Source of the DNA: Buchnera aphidicola (Sitobion avenae)
Lineage (GTDB): Bacteria; Pseudomonadota; Gammaproteobacteria; Enterobacterales; Enterobacteriaceae
Direction: 5' to 3'
Assembly: GCF_005082585.1 (NCBI RefSeq)
Contig: NZ_CP034855.1
Coordinates: forward strand, 1 to 64,000
Length of the DNA: 64,000 nt
Shown here: positions 48,735-58,778 of the stretch, piece by piece
Numbering within the stretch: position 1 is the first letter of the stretch
How the letters are laid out: each line of letters begins with the position of its first letter
Translations under genes and position numbers: made by a program
Notes under the pieces: generated by a model
The model's database searches: none
Told to the model about the DNA's origin: nothing
What the model saw: only the letters and a program-made list of their open reading frames with translations

Positions 48735-48762
48735 ATTATATAATTTTTGATTTGTATTGCAA
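48735..48762 (-). promoter_or_regulatory. Promoter of the four-tRNA operon
   Basis: On the minus strand TTGCAA (48757-48762) and a perfect TATAAT (48735-48740) are 16 bases apart, reading towards tRNA-Thr(UGU), whose 5' end is 52 bases beyond the -10. It is the best sigma-70 match in this spacer. No G+C-rich discriminator of the stringent type is visible. Confidence 0.6.
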
Positions 48763-48825
48763 GTTTTTTTATTAAAAAAACTTCGAAGTACGAAATATCA
48801 TGCTTTTTTTATTTAAATACAGTTT

Positions 48826-49884
48826 TTAATAGTTTTTTATTTTAAAAATTTTTGATGGTTCAATTTTTCCTAGTTGTCCAATAAAGTCTATTTCTGGTTT
48901 TAATGATATATTAAATTTTTTTAAAATAGATCTATGTATTATTTTTGCTAGTTTTAAAATTTCTTGAGCAGTAGCGCTTTTTTTGTTAATTAATACAAGC
49001 ATTTGTTGCTTATGAATAGTTGCATCACCAATTTGAATATTTTTCAACGAGCAATGTTCAATCAACCAGCCACCAGAAATTTTTATTAAACCGTTTTTTT
49101 GAGGATAATTAGGTATTTTATATAATCTTATTAGTTGTTGTGCCTTTTTTTTTGTAATGACGGGGTTTTTAAAAAAACTACCGGCATTTCCAATATTTTT
49201 AGGATTTGGTATTTTTTTTTTACGTATTGTACATATTGTATTAAATATTTTATATGCAGTTATATTTTTTGGACTAATATAATTTTCTAATGAAGAAAAG
49301 ATGATTGGATGCCATAATTTGGATAGTTTTATACCCACTCCAACAATAGCATATTCATGATTATATTTTTTTTTGAAAATACTGTTTCTATAAGAAAATT
49401 TACAAAATTTTTTTTTAATTCTTGTGTATGTATTATTTTTTAAAGATAATACGTCAACATATTGACATATATCTTTAAATTCTAAACCATATGCACCAAT
49501 ATTTTGAATGGCGGCAGAGCCTATACATCCTGGAACTAAAGCTAAATTCTCTAATCCTAAAATACCTAAATTCAAAGTTAATTTTACTAAATCATGCCAT
49601 TTTTCTCCTGAAAAAACATACAATAACCAAGAATCTTTTTTTTCTATTATTTTTATTCCTTTAATTCGATTAATGATTACTACTCCTGCATAATTTTCTA
49701 AAAACAATATATTACTTCCTTCTCCTAAAATTATGTAAGGAATTTTAGATGACTGACAAGTTTTTGATATATTAATTAGTGATTGAATTGTTTTTACAAA
49801 AATAATTTTTTTTGCTGTTACATCTATTCTAAATGTGTTTAAATCTTTTAATGATTGATTAGAAAAATATTTTTTTTTATACAT
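48826..49884 (-). CDS. murB: UDP-N-acetylenolpyruvoylglucosamine reductase MurB
   Basis: Flavoprotein that completes UDP-MurNAc in peptidoglycan synthesis. The 352 residues (342 in E. coli) have the FAD-binding segments ILGEGSNILF (about 52-61) and NIGAYGLEFKD, the catalytic serine in NAGSFFKNP, and the C-terminal Glu region SGGWLIEHC. With glmS and glmU it indicates that some wall synthesis is retained. It stands next to the tRNA cluster, as murB does in E. coli. A run of 10 A bases (49212-49221) codes for KKK. Confidence 0.97.
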   Translation of the reverse strand: MYKKKYFSNQSLKDLNTFRIDVTAKKIIFVKTIQSLINISKTCQSSKIPYIILGEGSNILFLENYAGVVIINRIKGIKIIEKKDSWLLYVFSGEKWHDLVKLTLNLGILGLENLALVPGCIGSAAIQNIGAYGLEFKDICQYVDVLSLKNNTYTRIKKKFCKFSYRNSIFKKKYNHEYAIVGVGIKLSKLWHPIIFSSLENYISPKNITAYKIFNTICTIRKKKIPNPKNIGNAGSFFKNPVITKKKAQQLIRLYKIPNYPQKNGLIKISGGWLIEHCSLKNIQIGDATIHKQQMLVLINKKSATAQEILKLAKIIHRSILKKFNISLKPEIDFIGQLGKIEPSKIFKIKNY

Positions 49885-49998
49885 AGTATATGAAATATTA
49901 ATTTAATGTTTTTGTTTTTATGGTAATAAATATATATTTAGTACATATAATATTTTTTAATAACTTTTATATAAAATTATTTTGATAAGGTTGTAAGA

Positions 49999-50877
49999 AT
50001 GAATATTCCTTCTGTATATCATAAAGATATAATAAATCAAAAATTAGAAAATATTCGCAATAGTGTGGAGTGTTCTTTTGAATTTTTTCCACCTAAAAAC
50101 TCTTCTTTAGAAAAAAATTTATGGTGCTCTGTAAAACGTCTAAGTGCATTAAAACCAAAATTTTTTTCTGTAACTTACGGTGCAAATGCTGGTGAACGTG
50201 AAAAAACATATAATGTTGTAAAAAAAATACAAGAAAAAACAGGTATTGTTACAGCAGCTCATTTGACTTGTATTGATTCTACACCTGATAAGTTAGAAAA
50301 AATAGCAAAAAATTATTGGAACAATGGAATTAAAAGCATTGTCGCATTAAGAGGAGACACATCAGAAAAAAACTATAAACATACTATGTATGCTTTAGAT
50401 TTAGTTATTTTATTAAAAAAAATTGCTGATTTTGATATTTCTGTAGCTGCTTATCCTGAATTACATCCAGAATCAAAGAATTCCAAATTAGATATTATTA
50501 ATTTAAAAGAAAAAATTGATGCTGGTGCAAGTCGGGCAATTACTCAATTCTTTTTTAATATTGATAGTTATTTACGTTTTCGAGAGAATTGTATTAAAAA
50601 TAAGATAAATGTTGAAATTATACCAGGTATTTTACCTGTTTGTAATTTCAAGCAACTTCAACGTTTTTCAAATATGACGAACGTTCAAATTCCTAAATGG
50701 ATGTTCGAAATATTTAATGGACTAGATAATGATATAGTTACACAAAAAATTATAGGTTCTAGTATAGCAATAGATATGGTAAAAAAATTGTCATCTGAAG
50801 GAGTAAAGAATTTTCATTTTTACACTTTAAATGAGTCTGATATTACTTATTCAATTTGTCATATTTTAGGTTTGTAA
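49999..50877 (+). CDS. metF: 5,10-methylenetetrahydrofolate reductase MetF
   Basis: FAD enzyme that makes 5-methyl-THF, the methyl donor for MetE. The 292 residues (296 in E. coli) show the start with SFEFFPPK-like CSFEFFPPKNSS, catalytic Glu in that segment, ALRGD in the substrate site, and GASRAITQFFFN. It has its own short upstream region and converges on argE with a 9-bp gap. No MetJ box is obvious. Confidence 0.98.
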   Translation: MNIPSVYHKDIINQKLENIRNSVECSFEFFPPKNSSLEKNLWCSVKRLSALKPKFFSVTYGANAGEREKTYNVVKKIQEKTGIVTAAHLTCIDSTPDKLEKIAKNYWNNGIKSIVALRGDTSEKNYKHTMYALDLVILLKKIADFDISVAAYPELHPESKNSKLDIINLKEKIDAGASRAITQFFFNIDSYLRFRENCIKNKINVEIIPGILPVCNFKQLQRFSNMTNVQIPKWMFEIFNGLDNDIVTQKIIGSSIAIDMVKKLSSEGVKNFHFYTLNESDITYSICHILGL

Positions 50878-50886
50878 ACTTTTAAT

Positions 50887-52032
50887 TTAATAACAAAATT
50901 TATGTATTAATTTAGTAATAATATTTATAGTAGGTTGAATAAAATGGCATTCTAAATATTCATCTGGTTGATGTGCTTGTTCAATCGAACCTGGTCCTAA
51001 TATTAAAGTTGGTGCAATTTTTTGAAGAAAAGGTGCTTCTGTACAGTAATTAACTGCTTGACTATTTAATTGACACAGTTTTTCTACTATTTTAATAGTA
51101 TTATTTTTATAAGAACATTTATAAGCAGGAACAGAAGAAAAAAGTTTTTCTATAATTATACGATTAGACCATTTTTTTATAATTGATTCTAATTTTTCTT
51201 TAATTAAAATTTTAATTTGCGTTAGAGTCAAACCTGGTATAGGTCGTATTTCAAAGTTTAATACACATAAAGAACAAATGCGATTAATTGCATGACCTCC
51301 ATGTATAGAAGATAAATTCATAGTTGGATATGGAATAGAAAAATCTTGATGTTGATATTGTTCTTTAAAATATTTTTTTAAAAGTAATAAAGATTTAATA
51401 ATATTGCACATAATTTCAATACTATTAATACCATGGTTAGAATTACTAGAATGTCCAGTGTCACCAATGACTTTAATTGAATATGACACATGGCCTTTAT
51501 GCGCGTTAATTAATTTTAAAGATGTTGGTTCGCCAATTATTATACAATCTGGTTTAATAGTAGTAGATTGTGCAAAATTTTTAGCTCCAGACATATCTGT
51601 TTCTTCATTGGCAGTGGCAAGGATATAAATTGGTTTAGTTATTTTTTTTGTATTAATAGAAGATATTACATCTAATACAAAAGCAAAAAAACCTTTCATA
51701 TCTACTGTTCCTAATCCATAAAATTTATTATCATTTTGAGTTAATGTAAAGGGATCTTTTGTCCATGTATTTTCATCAAAGTCTACAGTATCTGAATGTC
51801 CAGATAATAGTAGTCCTCCATTTCCTGAACCAATAGAAGCTAACATATTAAATTTGTTAGTATGAGGAATTTGATAATTTTTTATTGAAAAATTTAAATC
51901 ATAAAAGTAATTAGATAATAAATCGATAAAACTTTTATTGCTTTGATCCAGGGATTTATTATGGCTGCTAATCGTAGGAATTTTAATTAGTGATTTGTAA
52001 ACTTCAATAAAATCAGGTATTTTTTTTTTCAT
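50887..52032 (-). CDS. argE: Acetylornithine deacetylase ArgE
   Basis: M20-family zinc enzyme that frees ornithine from N-acetylornithine. The 381 residues (383 in E. coli) have the metal-binding motifs SGHSDTVDF, GTVDMKGF and ANEETDMSG (catalytic Glu-Glu), then GEPTS and, at the end, GPGSIEQAHQPDEY with the last His ligand. It is transcribed divergently from argCBGH across a 149-bp spacer. Typical of the linear (ArgE) route of arginine synthesis. Confidence 0.98.
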   Translation of the reverse strand: MKKKIPDFIEVYKSLIKIPTISSHNKSLDQSNKSFIDLLSNYFYDLNFSIKNYQIPHTNKFNMLASIGSGNGGLLLSGHSDTVDFDENTWTKDPFTLTQNDNKFYGLGTVDMKGFFAFVLDVISSINTKKITKPIYILATANEETDMSGAKNFAQSTTIKPDCIIIGEPTSLKLINAHKGHVSYSIKVIGDTGHSSNSNHGINSIEIMCNIIKSLLLLKKYFKEQYQHQDFSIPYPTMNLSSIHGGHAINRICSLCVLNFEIRPIPGLTLTQIKILIKEKLESIIKKWSNRIIIEKLFSSVPAYKCSYKNNTIKIVEKLCQLNSQAVNYCTEAPFLQKIAPTLILGPGSIEQAHQPDEYLECHFIQPTINIITKLIHKFCY

Positions 52033-52181
52033 AATAGAATTTCTTAAACTTATATCACGGTGAAATTAAAAATATTTTATTCATAAATAGATGATTCATC
52101 AATATATTAATAGTATAAGATATATTTTTTTATAAATTTAACATTTTATTTGATTTATTTTATTTAAGGCTTATTAATTTT

Positions 52182-53186
52182 ATGTTGAATGTGTTAATTG
52201 TTGGTGCTAGTGGATATGCTGGTGCAGAATTAGTCAATTATATAAATTGTCATACGTTCGCTAACTTAAAAAAAATATTTGTCTCAAAAAATAGTTTAGA
52301 TATAGGTAAATTATTTTCAGATGTTCATCCACAATTTAAAAATATTATAGATTTACGATTTGAAGCCATAAGTGAATCTTTTTTAATTGAAAATAATATT
52401 GATGCAGTTTTTTTGGCAACAGATCATGATGTTAGTCATTCTTTAGTTCCTTCTTTTTTATCTGCGGGTTGTGTTGTTTTTGATCTTTCTGCAGCTTATA
52501 GAATGAAAAATAGTACTATATATTTAAAGTATTATAATTTTATTCATCAGCATAAAGAACTTTTAAAAAACTCTGTTTATGGATTGGCAGAATGGAAAGA
52601 AAAAAAAATAAAAAAAGCAAATTTAATTGCAGTACCTGGATGTTATGCCACTTGCATTCAATTAGCTTTAAAACCTCTTATAAAAGAAAACGTTCTTTGT
52701 CGTGCAAATATGCCAATTATTAATGCTATTAGTGGTGTTAGCGGTGCTGGTAGAAAAGCTAATTTAAATAATAGCTTTTGTGAAGTAAGTTTGCAACCAT
52801 ATAATGTTTTTACCCATCGCCATACTCCTGAAATTATAGAAAAGTTAGGTGTTCCAGTACTTTTTATTCCCCATTTAGGTTCTTTTCCAAGAGGTATAAT
52901 TGCTACTATTACATGTAAATTAAACTCTTGTATCAAGACAGTTGATATGTATAACATTTTTTATAAATTTTATGGTAAGAAACCATTAATTCGCATATAT
53001 GAAAAATATTTACCAAGTATTAAGGCGGTTGAAAAGCAACCATTTTGTGATATTGGATTTATAATTAAGGATAACTATATGGTAATTGTAACAGCTGAAG
53101 ATAATTTGTTAAAGGGCGCAGCTGCTCAGGCAATACAGTGTTTTAATATTCGTTTTGGTTTTTCTGAAACAGAATCAATTCTTTAA
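52182..53186 (+). CDS. argC: N-acetyl-gamma-glutamyl-phosphate reductase ArgC
   Basis: NADPH-dependent third step of arginine synthesis. The 334 residues equal E. coli. The Rossmann motif GASGYAGAE is at 8-16, the catalytic Cys154 lies in VPGCYATC (NPGCYAT in most relatives), and HRHTPEI carries the conserved His. It is the first gene of argCBGH. The stop codon overlaps an upstream in-frame ATG of argB (TAATG). Confidence 0.98.
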   Translation: MLNVLIVGASGYAGAELVNYINCHTFANLKKIFVSKNSLDIGKLFSDVHPQFKNIIDLRFEAISESFLIENNIDAVFLATDHDVSHSLVPSFLSAGCVVFDLSAAYRMKNSTIYLKYYNFIHQHKELLKNSVYGLAEWKEKKIKKANLIAVPGCYATCIQLALKPLIKENVLCRANMPIINAISGVSGAGRKANLNNSFCEVSLQPYNVFTHRHTPEIIEKLGVPVLFIPHLGSFPRGIIATITCKLNSCIKTVDMYNIFYKFYGKKPLIRIYEKYLPSIKAVEKQPFCDIGFIIKDNYMVIVTAEDNLLKGAAAQAIQCFNIRFGFSETESIL

Positions 53187-53203
53187 TGAATAATGAGATA
53201 TTT

Positions 53204-53980
53204 ATGATAAACCCTTTAGTTATTAAATTAGGTGGAGTTCTTTTAGAAAGTGATAATGCTATGGTGAATTTTTTTGAAGCTTTAGTAGATTATCAGAAAT
53301 CCTATAAACGTCATATGTTAATAATTCATGGAGGAGGTCGTTTAATTGATAATTTAATGAAAAAACTCTCTTTACCAGTTATAAAAAAAAATGGATTACG
53401 TATTACTCCATCTGAACATATTAATGTTATTACAGGCGCATTAGCTGGAACTGCTAATAAAACTTTACTTGCATGGGCATTAAAATATAAGATAAATGCT
53501 GTTGGATTATGTTTAGCAGATGGAAATAGTGTTACTGTAGAAAAGTTAGATCAAGATTTAGGTCATGTTGGAAAAGCAACACCAGGTTCGCCGTTATTTT
53601 TAACAAAACTCTTTGAACAAGGCATTTTACCAATTATTAGTTCTATAGGTATTACTTATGATGGCTTATTAATGAATGTAAATGCTGATTTAGCAGCAAC
53701 AGCATTGGCAACTACTTTGAAAGCTCATTTAGTTTTATTATCTGATATTAGTTCTATATTAGATGGAAAAGGACAAAGAATTAAAGAAGTTAATACTGTT
53801 CAAGCAGAACAATTGATTGCTCAAGGAATTATTACTAATGGTATGATTGTGAAAGTAAATGCAGCTTTAGAAGCTGCGCGGATTTTACATAGACCAGTAG
53901 ATATAGCTAGTTGGCAAAACGCAGAGGAATTGAAATTATTGTTTAATGGTATAAATATTGGTACCCGTGTCTTTTTATAA
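53204..53980 (+). CDS. argB: Acetylglutamate kinase ArgB
   Basis: Phosphorylates N-acetylglutamate, second step of arginine synthesis. Starting at ATG 53204 gives 258 residues beginning [16 protein letters not shown], aligned with E. coli (MMNPLIIKLGG); a start six codons earlier, overlapping the argC stop, is possible but has no ribosome site. The motifs [12 protein letters not shown] and [12 protein letters not shown] are intact. It is of the short, E. coli-like type, not the arginine-inhibited hexameric type with an N-terminal kinked helix, so feedback by arginine is not expected here. Confidence 0.97.
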   Translation: MINPLVIKLGGVLLESDNAMVNFFEALVDYQKSYKRHMLIIHGGGRLIDNLMKKLSLPVIKKNGLRITPSEHINVITGALAGTANKTLLAWALKYKINAVGLCLADGNSVTVEKLDQDLGHVGKATPGSPLFLTKLFEQGILPIISSIGITYDGLLMNVNADLAATALATTLKAHLVLLSDISSILDGKGQRIKEVNTVQAEQLIAQGIITNGMIVKVNAALEAARILHRPVDIASWQNAEELKLLFNGINIGTRVFL

Positions 53981-54011
53981 CTTTATAATAAATATATAGT
54001 AGGCTTAAAAA

Positions 54012-55223
54012 ATGATTAGAAAAAAAAACAATAAAATTGTTTTAGCATATTCTGGTGGTTTAGATACTTCAGCAATTATTCCATGGCTTAAGGAAAACTA
54101 TGATTTTGAAGTTATTGCTTTTGTAGCCGACATAGGACAATCTAAAGAAGATTTAAGTGGAATTGAAAAAAAATCGTTAGAGTCTGGTGCATCCAGTTGT
54201 CATGTTTTTGATTTAAAAGAAGAATATATAGAAAATTATGTCTATCCTGTTTTGAAAACTGGCGCGTTATATGAAGGGAGCTATTTATTAGGAACAGCTA
54301 TGGCTAGACCTGTTATTGCAAAAAAACAAGTAGAGCTAGCATTGAACATTGGAGCAAGTTCATTATGTCATGGTGCTACTGGAAAAGGTAATGATCAAGT
54401 TCGATTTGAAATGGCTTACGCAGCATTAGCTCCAGATTTAAATGTAATTGCACCATGGCGTGAATGGAATCTTAATTCGAGAGAATCATTGTTAAAATAT
54501 TTACATGAAAGAAATATCCCTATAACAGCAACATTAGAAAAAATATATAGTAAAGATGAAAATGCCTGGCATATTTCAACAGAAGGAGGTTTACTTGAGA
54601 ATCCTTGGAATCAGTCTAATGAAGATTGCTGGAATTGGACAGTAGATCCAGAAGATGCTCCAGAAAAACCTGAGTATGTTTTATTGGGAATAAAAGAAGG
54701 TTGCGTAATATCTGTTAATAATAAAAAATTAAACCCATTGAAATGTGTAGAAGTATTAAATGATTTGGGTTCCAAACATGGAATTGGTAGAATTGATATT
54801 GTTGAAAATAGATTAATTGGGATGAAATCTAGAGGATGCTATGAAACGCCAGGCGGTACTATTATTACAACAGCTATAAAAGCAATTGAACAGTTGGTAT
54901 TAGATCGTGAAAGTTTTCACTGGAGAACAAAGTTAGGTTTGGAAATGTCATCTGTTATTTATGATGGACGCTGGTTTTCTCCGATAAGAAAATCTATACA
55001 GGCAGCAGCGAATTCATTAGCGTCTGAAATAACTGGAGAGGTTATATTAAAATTATATAAAGGTAACGCAATAGCTGTTCAAAAAAAATCTCCTAATTCA
55101 TTATACTCCGAGGAATATGCTACTTTTGGTAAAGATCAAGTTTATAATCAATCTGATGCAGATGGTTTTATTCGTCTTTTTTCTCTTTCTTCAAGAATAC
55201 GTGCAAAAAATAAATTAAAATAG
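54012..55223 (+). CDS. argG: Argininosuccinate synthase ArgG (short, about 400-residue type)
   Basis: Joins citrulline and aspartate using ATP. The PP-loop SGGLDTS is at 14-20, with [13 protein letters not shown] and [10 protein letters not shown] further on. At 403 residues it belongs to the short subfamily found in many bacteria, whereas E. coli K-12 has a longer (about 447 residues) and distant ArgG encoded away from the other arg genes. The argECBGH arrangement with this ArgG type resembles Yersinia/Serratia-like enterics (from memory). A run of nine A bases follows the start codon. Confidence 0.97.
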   Translation: MIRKKNNKIVLAYSGGLDTSAIIPWLKENYDFEVIAFVADIGQSKEDLSGIEKKSLESGASSCHVFDLKEEYIENYVYPVLKTGALYEGSYLLGTAMARPVIAKKQVELALNIGASSLCHGATGKGNDQVRFEMAYAALAPDLNVIAPWREWNLNSRESLLKYLHERNIPITATLEKIYSKDENAWHISTEGGLLENPWNQSNEDCWNWTVDPEDAPEKPEYVLLGIKEGCVISVNNKKLNPLKCVEVLNDLGSKHGIGRIDIVENRLIGMKSRGCYETPGGTIITTAIKAIEQLVLDRESFHWRTKLGLEMSSVIYDGRWFSPIRKSIQAAANSLASEITGEVILKLYKGNAIAVQKKSPNSLYSEEYATFGKDQVYNQSDADGFIRLFSLSSRIRAKNKLK

Positions 55224-55303
55224 TTTTTGTAAAAATGTATAAATATTTTTCTAATATATTACATTTTATTTTCTGTTTACATTTTTTATTATAGAGATAA
55301 TAT

Positions 55304-56683
55304 ATGGCACTTTGGGGTGGACGATTTATTAACAATTCTCATAAATTATTTAAAGAATTTAATGCATCTTTATCTTTTGATTATATTTTAGCAGAAGAAG
55401 ATATAATTGCTTCGATTGCTTGGTCTAAAACTTTAGTGAAAAGCAACATTATTACTAAAACAGAACAAATAACAATAGAATCTGCACTCCTTGAAATTCT
55501 AACAGAAGTTAAAGATAACATAAAAAATATTCTTTCAAGCAATTGTGAAGACATTCATAGTTGGGTTGAGGAGCAACTGATTAATAAAATTGGTTCATTA
55601 GGAAAAAAATTACATACTGGTCGCAGTAGAAATGATCAAATTACCACCGATTTAAAATTATGGTGTAGAAAACAAGTTAATCTTTTATTGGAAAATCTTA
55701 TCGAGTTGCAAAAAACTTTTATTTTCATAGCAGATTCTAATCATGATACTATTATGCCAGGATATACACATTTACAAAGGGCTCAACCTATTACCTTTGC
55801 TTATTGGTGTTTGGCTTATGTTGAAATGTTAAGACGTGATGTCAGTCGTTTAAAAGATGTTTTAAAACGATTAAATATAAGTCCTCTTGGTTCTGGTGCT
55901 CTTTCTGGAACAGCGTGGAATATTGATCGTGAAGAATTGGCTTTATCGATGGGGTTTGATTCTGCAACTAATAATGGACTAGATAGTGTTTCTGATAGAG
56001 ATTATATAGTTGAACTATTGTCATGTGCATCAATTAGTATGATGCATTTATCACGATTTTCTGAAGATGTAATTTTTTTTAATTCTGGTGAAGCTAATTT
56101 TATCGAATTATCGGATTCTATTACATCAGGTTCATCGTTAATGCCTCAAAAAAAAAATCCAGACGCATTAGAGATAATTCGTTCTAAATGTGGTCGTGTT
56201 CATGGTTCTTTGATTTCTATTTTAGTGATTTTAAAATCTCTTCCTTTATCATATAATAAAGATATGCAAGAAGATAAAGAAGGTTTATTTGATTCAATAA
56301 AAACTTGGAATGATTGTTTGCGCATAGCAATTTTGGTTTTAAAAAATATCAAAATAAAAAGAAAATCATGTCGTAAAGCTGCGGAAGAAGGCTATTCTAA
56401 TGCAACAGAGATTGCAGATTATTTAGTAAAGAAAGGAGTAACGTTTCGTGAGGCACATAATATATCTGGTCAATTAGTATTGCGTGCAATTAGTGAAAAA
56501 AAGTCTTTAAATGATTTAGAATTATCTATATTTAAAACTTATAGCAATCTTATTGAAAATGACATATATGGAAATATTACTTTAGAATCTTGTCTTCAAA
56601 AAAGGTTATCAAAAGGAGGTGTTGCACCATCTCAAGTTTATCAAGAAATTATAAAAGCAAAAAAAAGATTAAATATTTTTTAA
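55304..56683 (+). CDS. argH: Argininosuccinate lyase ArgH
   Basis: Splits argininosuccinate to arginine and fumarate, the final step. The 459 residues (457 in E. coli) carry the superfamily signature [12 protein letters not shown] at about 276-287 with catalytic Ser277, TGRSRNDQ, and the [10 protein letters not shown] segment with the catalytic His. The QKKN part of the signature is encoded by ten consecutive A bases (56148-56157). It ends the arg operon and a hairpin follows. Confidence 0.98.
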   Translation: MALWGGRFINNSHKLFKEFNASLSFDYILAEEDIIASIAWSKTLVKSNIITKTEQITIESALLEILTEVKDNIKNILSSNCEDIHSWVEEQLINKIGSLGKKLHTGRSRNDQITTDLKLWCRKQVNLLLENLIELQKTFIFIADSNHDTIMPGYTHLQRAQPITFAYWCLAYVEMLRRDVSRLKDVLKRLNISPLGSGALSGTAWNIDREELALSMGFDSATNNGLDSVSDRDYIVELLSCASISMMHLSRFSEDVIFFNSGEANFIELSDSITSGSSLMPQKKNPDALEIIRSKCGRVHGSLISILVILKSLPLSYNKDMQEDKEGLFDSIKTWNDCLRIAILVLKNIKIKRKSCRKAAEEGYSNATEIADYLVKKGVTFREAHNISGQLVLRAISEKKSLNDLELSIFKTYSNLIENDIYGNITLESCLQKRLSKGGVAPSQVYQEIIKAKKRLNIF

Positions 56684-56725
56684 CGTATTTTTAGAAATAT
56701 AAGCATATTATATTATTTATAGTTG

Positions 56726-56763
56726 TTAACTGGCATTTAAAAATTATTTAAATGCTAAGTTAA
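56726..56763 (+). terminator. Hairpin after argH
   Basis: Nested arms TTAACT/AGTTAA and GCATTTAAA/TTTAAATGC (56726-56763) form a stem of 15 pairs with a small internal loop and a 5-base apex. It lies between argH and yibN. No T-run follows, so it may mark an mRNA end or block exonucleases rather than act as an intrinsic terminator. Confidence 0.55.
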
Positions 56764-56793
56764 TAAACTTATAAAATATAGGAAACATAATTT

Positions 56794-57228
56794 ATGCAAG
56801 ATGTAGTATTTTTTTTTAATGAACACATTATACTTTGTAGTATATGGTTTTTTTCTTTTATTGCCGTCATTTTTTTTATGACTAAAAATATTTTTTTAAA
56901 ATCTAAAATAATTAATAATTTTCAGGCAATCGAGTTAATAAATCGAGACAAAGCAATTATAATTGATACTCGTTCTAAAGAATCTTTTAAAACAGGTCAT
57001 ATTATGAATTCTATTAATATTCCATTGAAAAATATTTTCTTAGGCGATATCGAAGAAGTGCAAATATATAAAATATCTCCTATTATTCTCATATTAAATG
57101 ATACATATAGCGAAAATAAATGTATTCAAGAATTTTTGAAACATGGATTTAAATATGTTTATATTCTAAAAAATGGTATATATTATTGGGATACAGAACA
57201 TCTCCCACTCGTTGTAAAAAATAAATAA
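56794..57228 (+). CDS. yibN: Membrane-anchored rhodanese-like protein YibN
   Basis: A 144-residue protein with one N-terminal transmembrane helix (about 12-31) and a cytoplasmic rhodanese fold (IIIDTRSKESFKTGHIMNSINIPL). It is orthologous to E. coli YibN by position (before secB) and pattern. The loop where rhodaneses carry the catalytic Cys is divergent: the only nearby Cys (NKC) is shifted by about three residues relative to E. coli, so sulfurtransferase activity is doubtful. E. coli YibN has been linked to membrane protein biogenesis; the role here is inferred. Confidence 0.9.
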   Translation: MQDVVFFFNEHIILCSIWFFSFIAVIFFMTKNIFLKSKIINNFQAIELINRDKAIIIDTRSKESFKTGHIMNSINIPLKNIFLGDIEEVQIYKISPIILILNDTYSENKCIQEFLKHGFKYVYILKNGIYYWDTEHLPLVVKNK

Positions 57229-57320
57229 TTTAAAAAAATTATTTTTTTGATGATTTTTTATAAATTAATGAAATTAAAAAATATCAACTTGTATGTATTT
57301 ATCATTTTTTTGGATAATTT

Positions 57321-57782
57321 ATGTTAGAAGAAAAAAAAAAACAAGAATCTTTTGAAATACAACGTATTTATATAAAAGATGCTTCTTTTGAAGCACCGCA
57401 TACACCAAATATTTTTCATATTAATTGGGCACCTATGATTAAATTTAATCTAAATACCAGTGCTAAAAAAATAGAAAAAAATATTTTTGAAGTTATTTTA
57501 AAAATTAGAGTTGCAGTAAAAATTAAAGAGGATTTAGTTTTTTTATGCGATGTTGATCAAGCCGGAATTTTTTTTATTTCAAATTTAAATGAAGAAAAAT
57601 TAAAACATTGTTTATATTCTTATTGTCCTAATATTCTATTTCCTTATGCTCGATCATGCATATCTAATTTGATATCTTATGGTAGTTTTCCGCAGATAAA
57701 TCTTGCACCTATTAACTTTGATGCTCTTTATCATGATCATATTAAATCAGAAAAAAAGCATACACAAAACAATGAATTATAA
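57321..57782 (+). CDS. secB: Protein-export chaperone SecB
   Basis: Tetrameric chaperone that keeps exported precursors unfolded and passes them to SecA. The 153 residues align throughout with E. coli (155): FEIQRIYIKDASFEAP, CPNILFPYARSCISNLISYGSFPQINLAPINFDALY. In E. coli grxC precedes and gpsA follows; both are absent. The start region contains a run of 11 A bases (57331-57341) coding for EKKK. Confidence 0.97.
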   Translation: MLEEKKKQESFEIQRIYIKDASFEAPHTPNIFHINWAPMIKFNLNTSAKKIEKNIFEVILKIRVAVKIKEDLVFLCDVDQAGIFFISNLNEEKLKHCLYSYCPNILFPYARSCISNLISYGSFPQINLAPINFDALYHDHIKSEKKHTQNNEL

Positions 57783-57856
57783 ATGCATTTATTTTTTACG
57801 AGATAAGAAAAAATAACTTTTTGCAAAAATTTTAAAAATATTCTATGGAGAAAAAT

Positions 57857-58651
57857 ATGTATGTTTTAGAAATATCAAAAATATGGAATACAATACTTTA
57901 TGAGGTTACTTTATTATTGAAAAAAGAACCAATTTTATCAGATTTTTATAAAAATAGTGTATTGCAACATCAAAGTTTAATTAGTTCTTTAAGCTACATC
58001 TTAGCAAATAAATTATCTACATCTCTTATTTCTGAAAAGACGATTCAAAGTGTATTTTATGATATTTATGTAAATAATTCTTCTATATTAAATTTTTTAG
58101 TGCGAGATATTAAAGCGGTATTACAACGAGATCCAGCAGTCAAAGATTATTTGACTCCTTTACTTTATTTAAAAGGTTTTCACGCATTAGAAGCTTATAG
58201 AATAAGTCATTATCTTTGGAATATAAAAAAACAATCATTATCTATATACTTGCAAAGCAGAATCTCTTCTGAGTTTTCAGTTGATATTCATCCCGCTGCA
58301 TATATTGGATCTGGTGTAATGCTTGATCATGCAACTGGTATTGTTATTGGAGAAAGTGTAATTATAGAAGATGATGTATCAATTTTCCATTCAGTTACTT
58401 TAGGAGGAACTGGTAAAAATTTTAGTAAAAATAGACATCCAACGATTCGAAAAGGAGTTATTATAGGTGCTGGAGCAAAAATATTAGGGAATATTGAAGT
58501 AGGTTTAGGAGCAAAAATAGGTGCAGGTTCAATAGTTTTAAAAAATGTTCCTTCATATGCAACAGTTGTTGGAGTACCAGCTAAAATTGTTAATAAATTA
58601 GACAGAAAAAGATATTCTTCTCAAAAAAGAAAAATAATTTATCATGCATAA
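57857..58651 (+). CDS. cysE: Serine O-acetyltransferase CysE
   Basis: Acetylates serine, the entry step to cysteine. I start at ATG 57857, because GGAG (57847-57850) is well placed for it; an ATG four codons earlier overlaps that site. The product is 264 residues (273 in E. coli). An N-terminal helical domain precedes the left-handed beta-helix with hexapeptide repeats (DIHPAAYIGSGVMLDHATGIVIGES, HSVTLGGTGK, GAGAKILGNIEVGLGAKIGAGS). The tail is short and ends YHA, without the terminal Ile that normally inserts into CysK. Confidence 0.96.
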   Translation: MYVLEISKIWNTILYEVTLLLKKEPILSDFYKNSVLQHQSLISSLSYILANKLSTSLISEKTIQSVFYDIYVNNSSILNFLVRDIKAVLQRDPAVKDYLTPLLYLKGFHALEAYRISHYLWNIKKQSLSIYLQSRISSEFSVDIHPAAYIGSGVMLDHATGIVIGESVIIEDDVSIFHSVTLGGTGKNFSKNRHPTIRKGVIIGAGAKILGNIEVGLGAKIGAGSIVLKNVPSYATVVGVPAKIVNKLDRKRYSSQKRKIIYHA

Positions 58652-58689
58652 GTATAAATACTTTTTTAATTTATTTTTTGATTTTACAT

Positions 58690-58761
58690 AAAATAAAAAC
58701 TTCTGTTTTTATTAATACAATTATAGTGGATACACTAATATTAGTACAGAAGCTTTATTTT
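58690..58761. terminator. Inverted repeat between convergent cysE and rpoD
   Basis: AAAATAAA-AA-CTTCTGT (58690-58706) pairs with ACAGAAG-C-TTTATTTT-type sequence (58746-58761), with a small asymmetric bulge and a 39-base loop. The position between two convergent stop codons suggests a shared terminator; the long loop lowers confidence. Confidence 0.5.
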
Positions 58762-58778
58762 ATATTCAATATTCTATT

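Noticed and set aside
52033-52181. ArgR (ARG box) operators between argE and argC
   Set aside because: Several TTCA/TGAA pieces occur, but none has the spacing of the 18-base ARG box, and random matches are common in such A+T-rich DNA.
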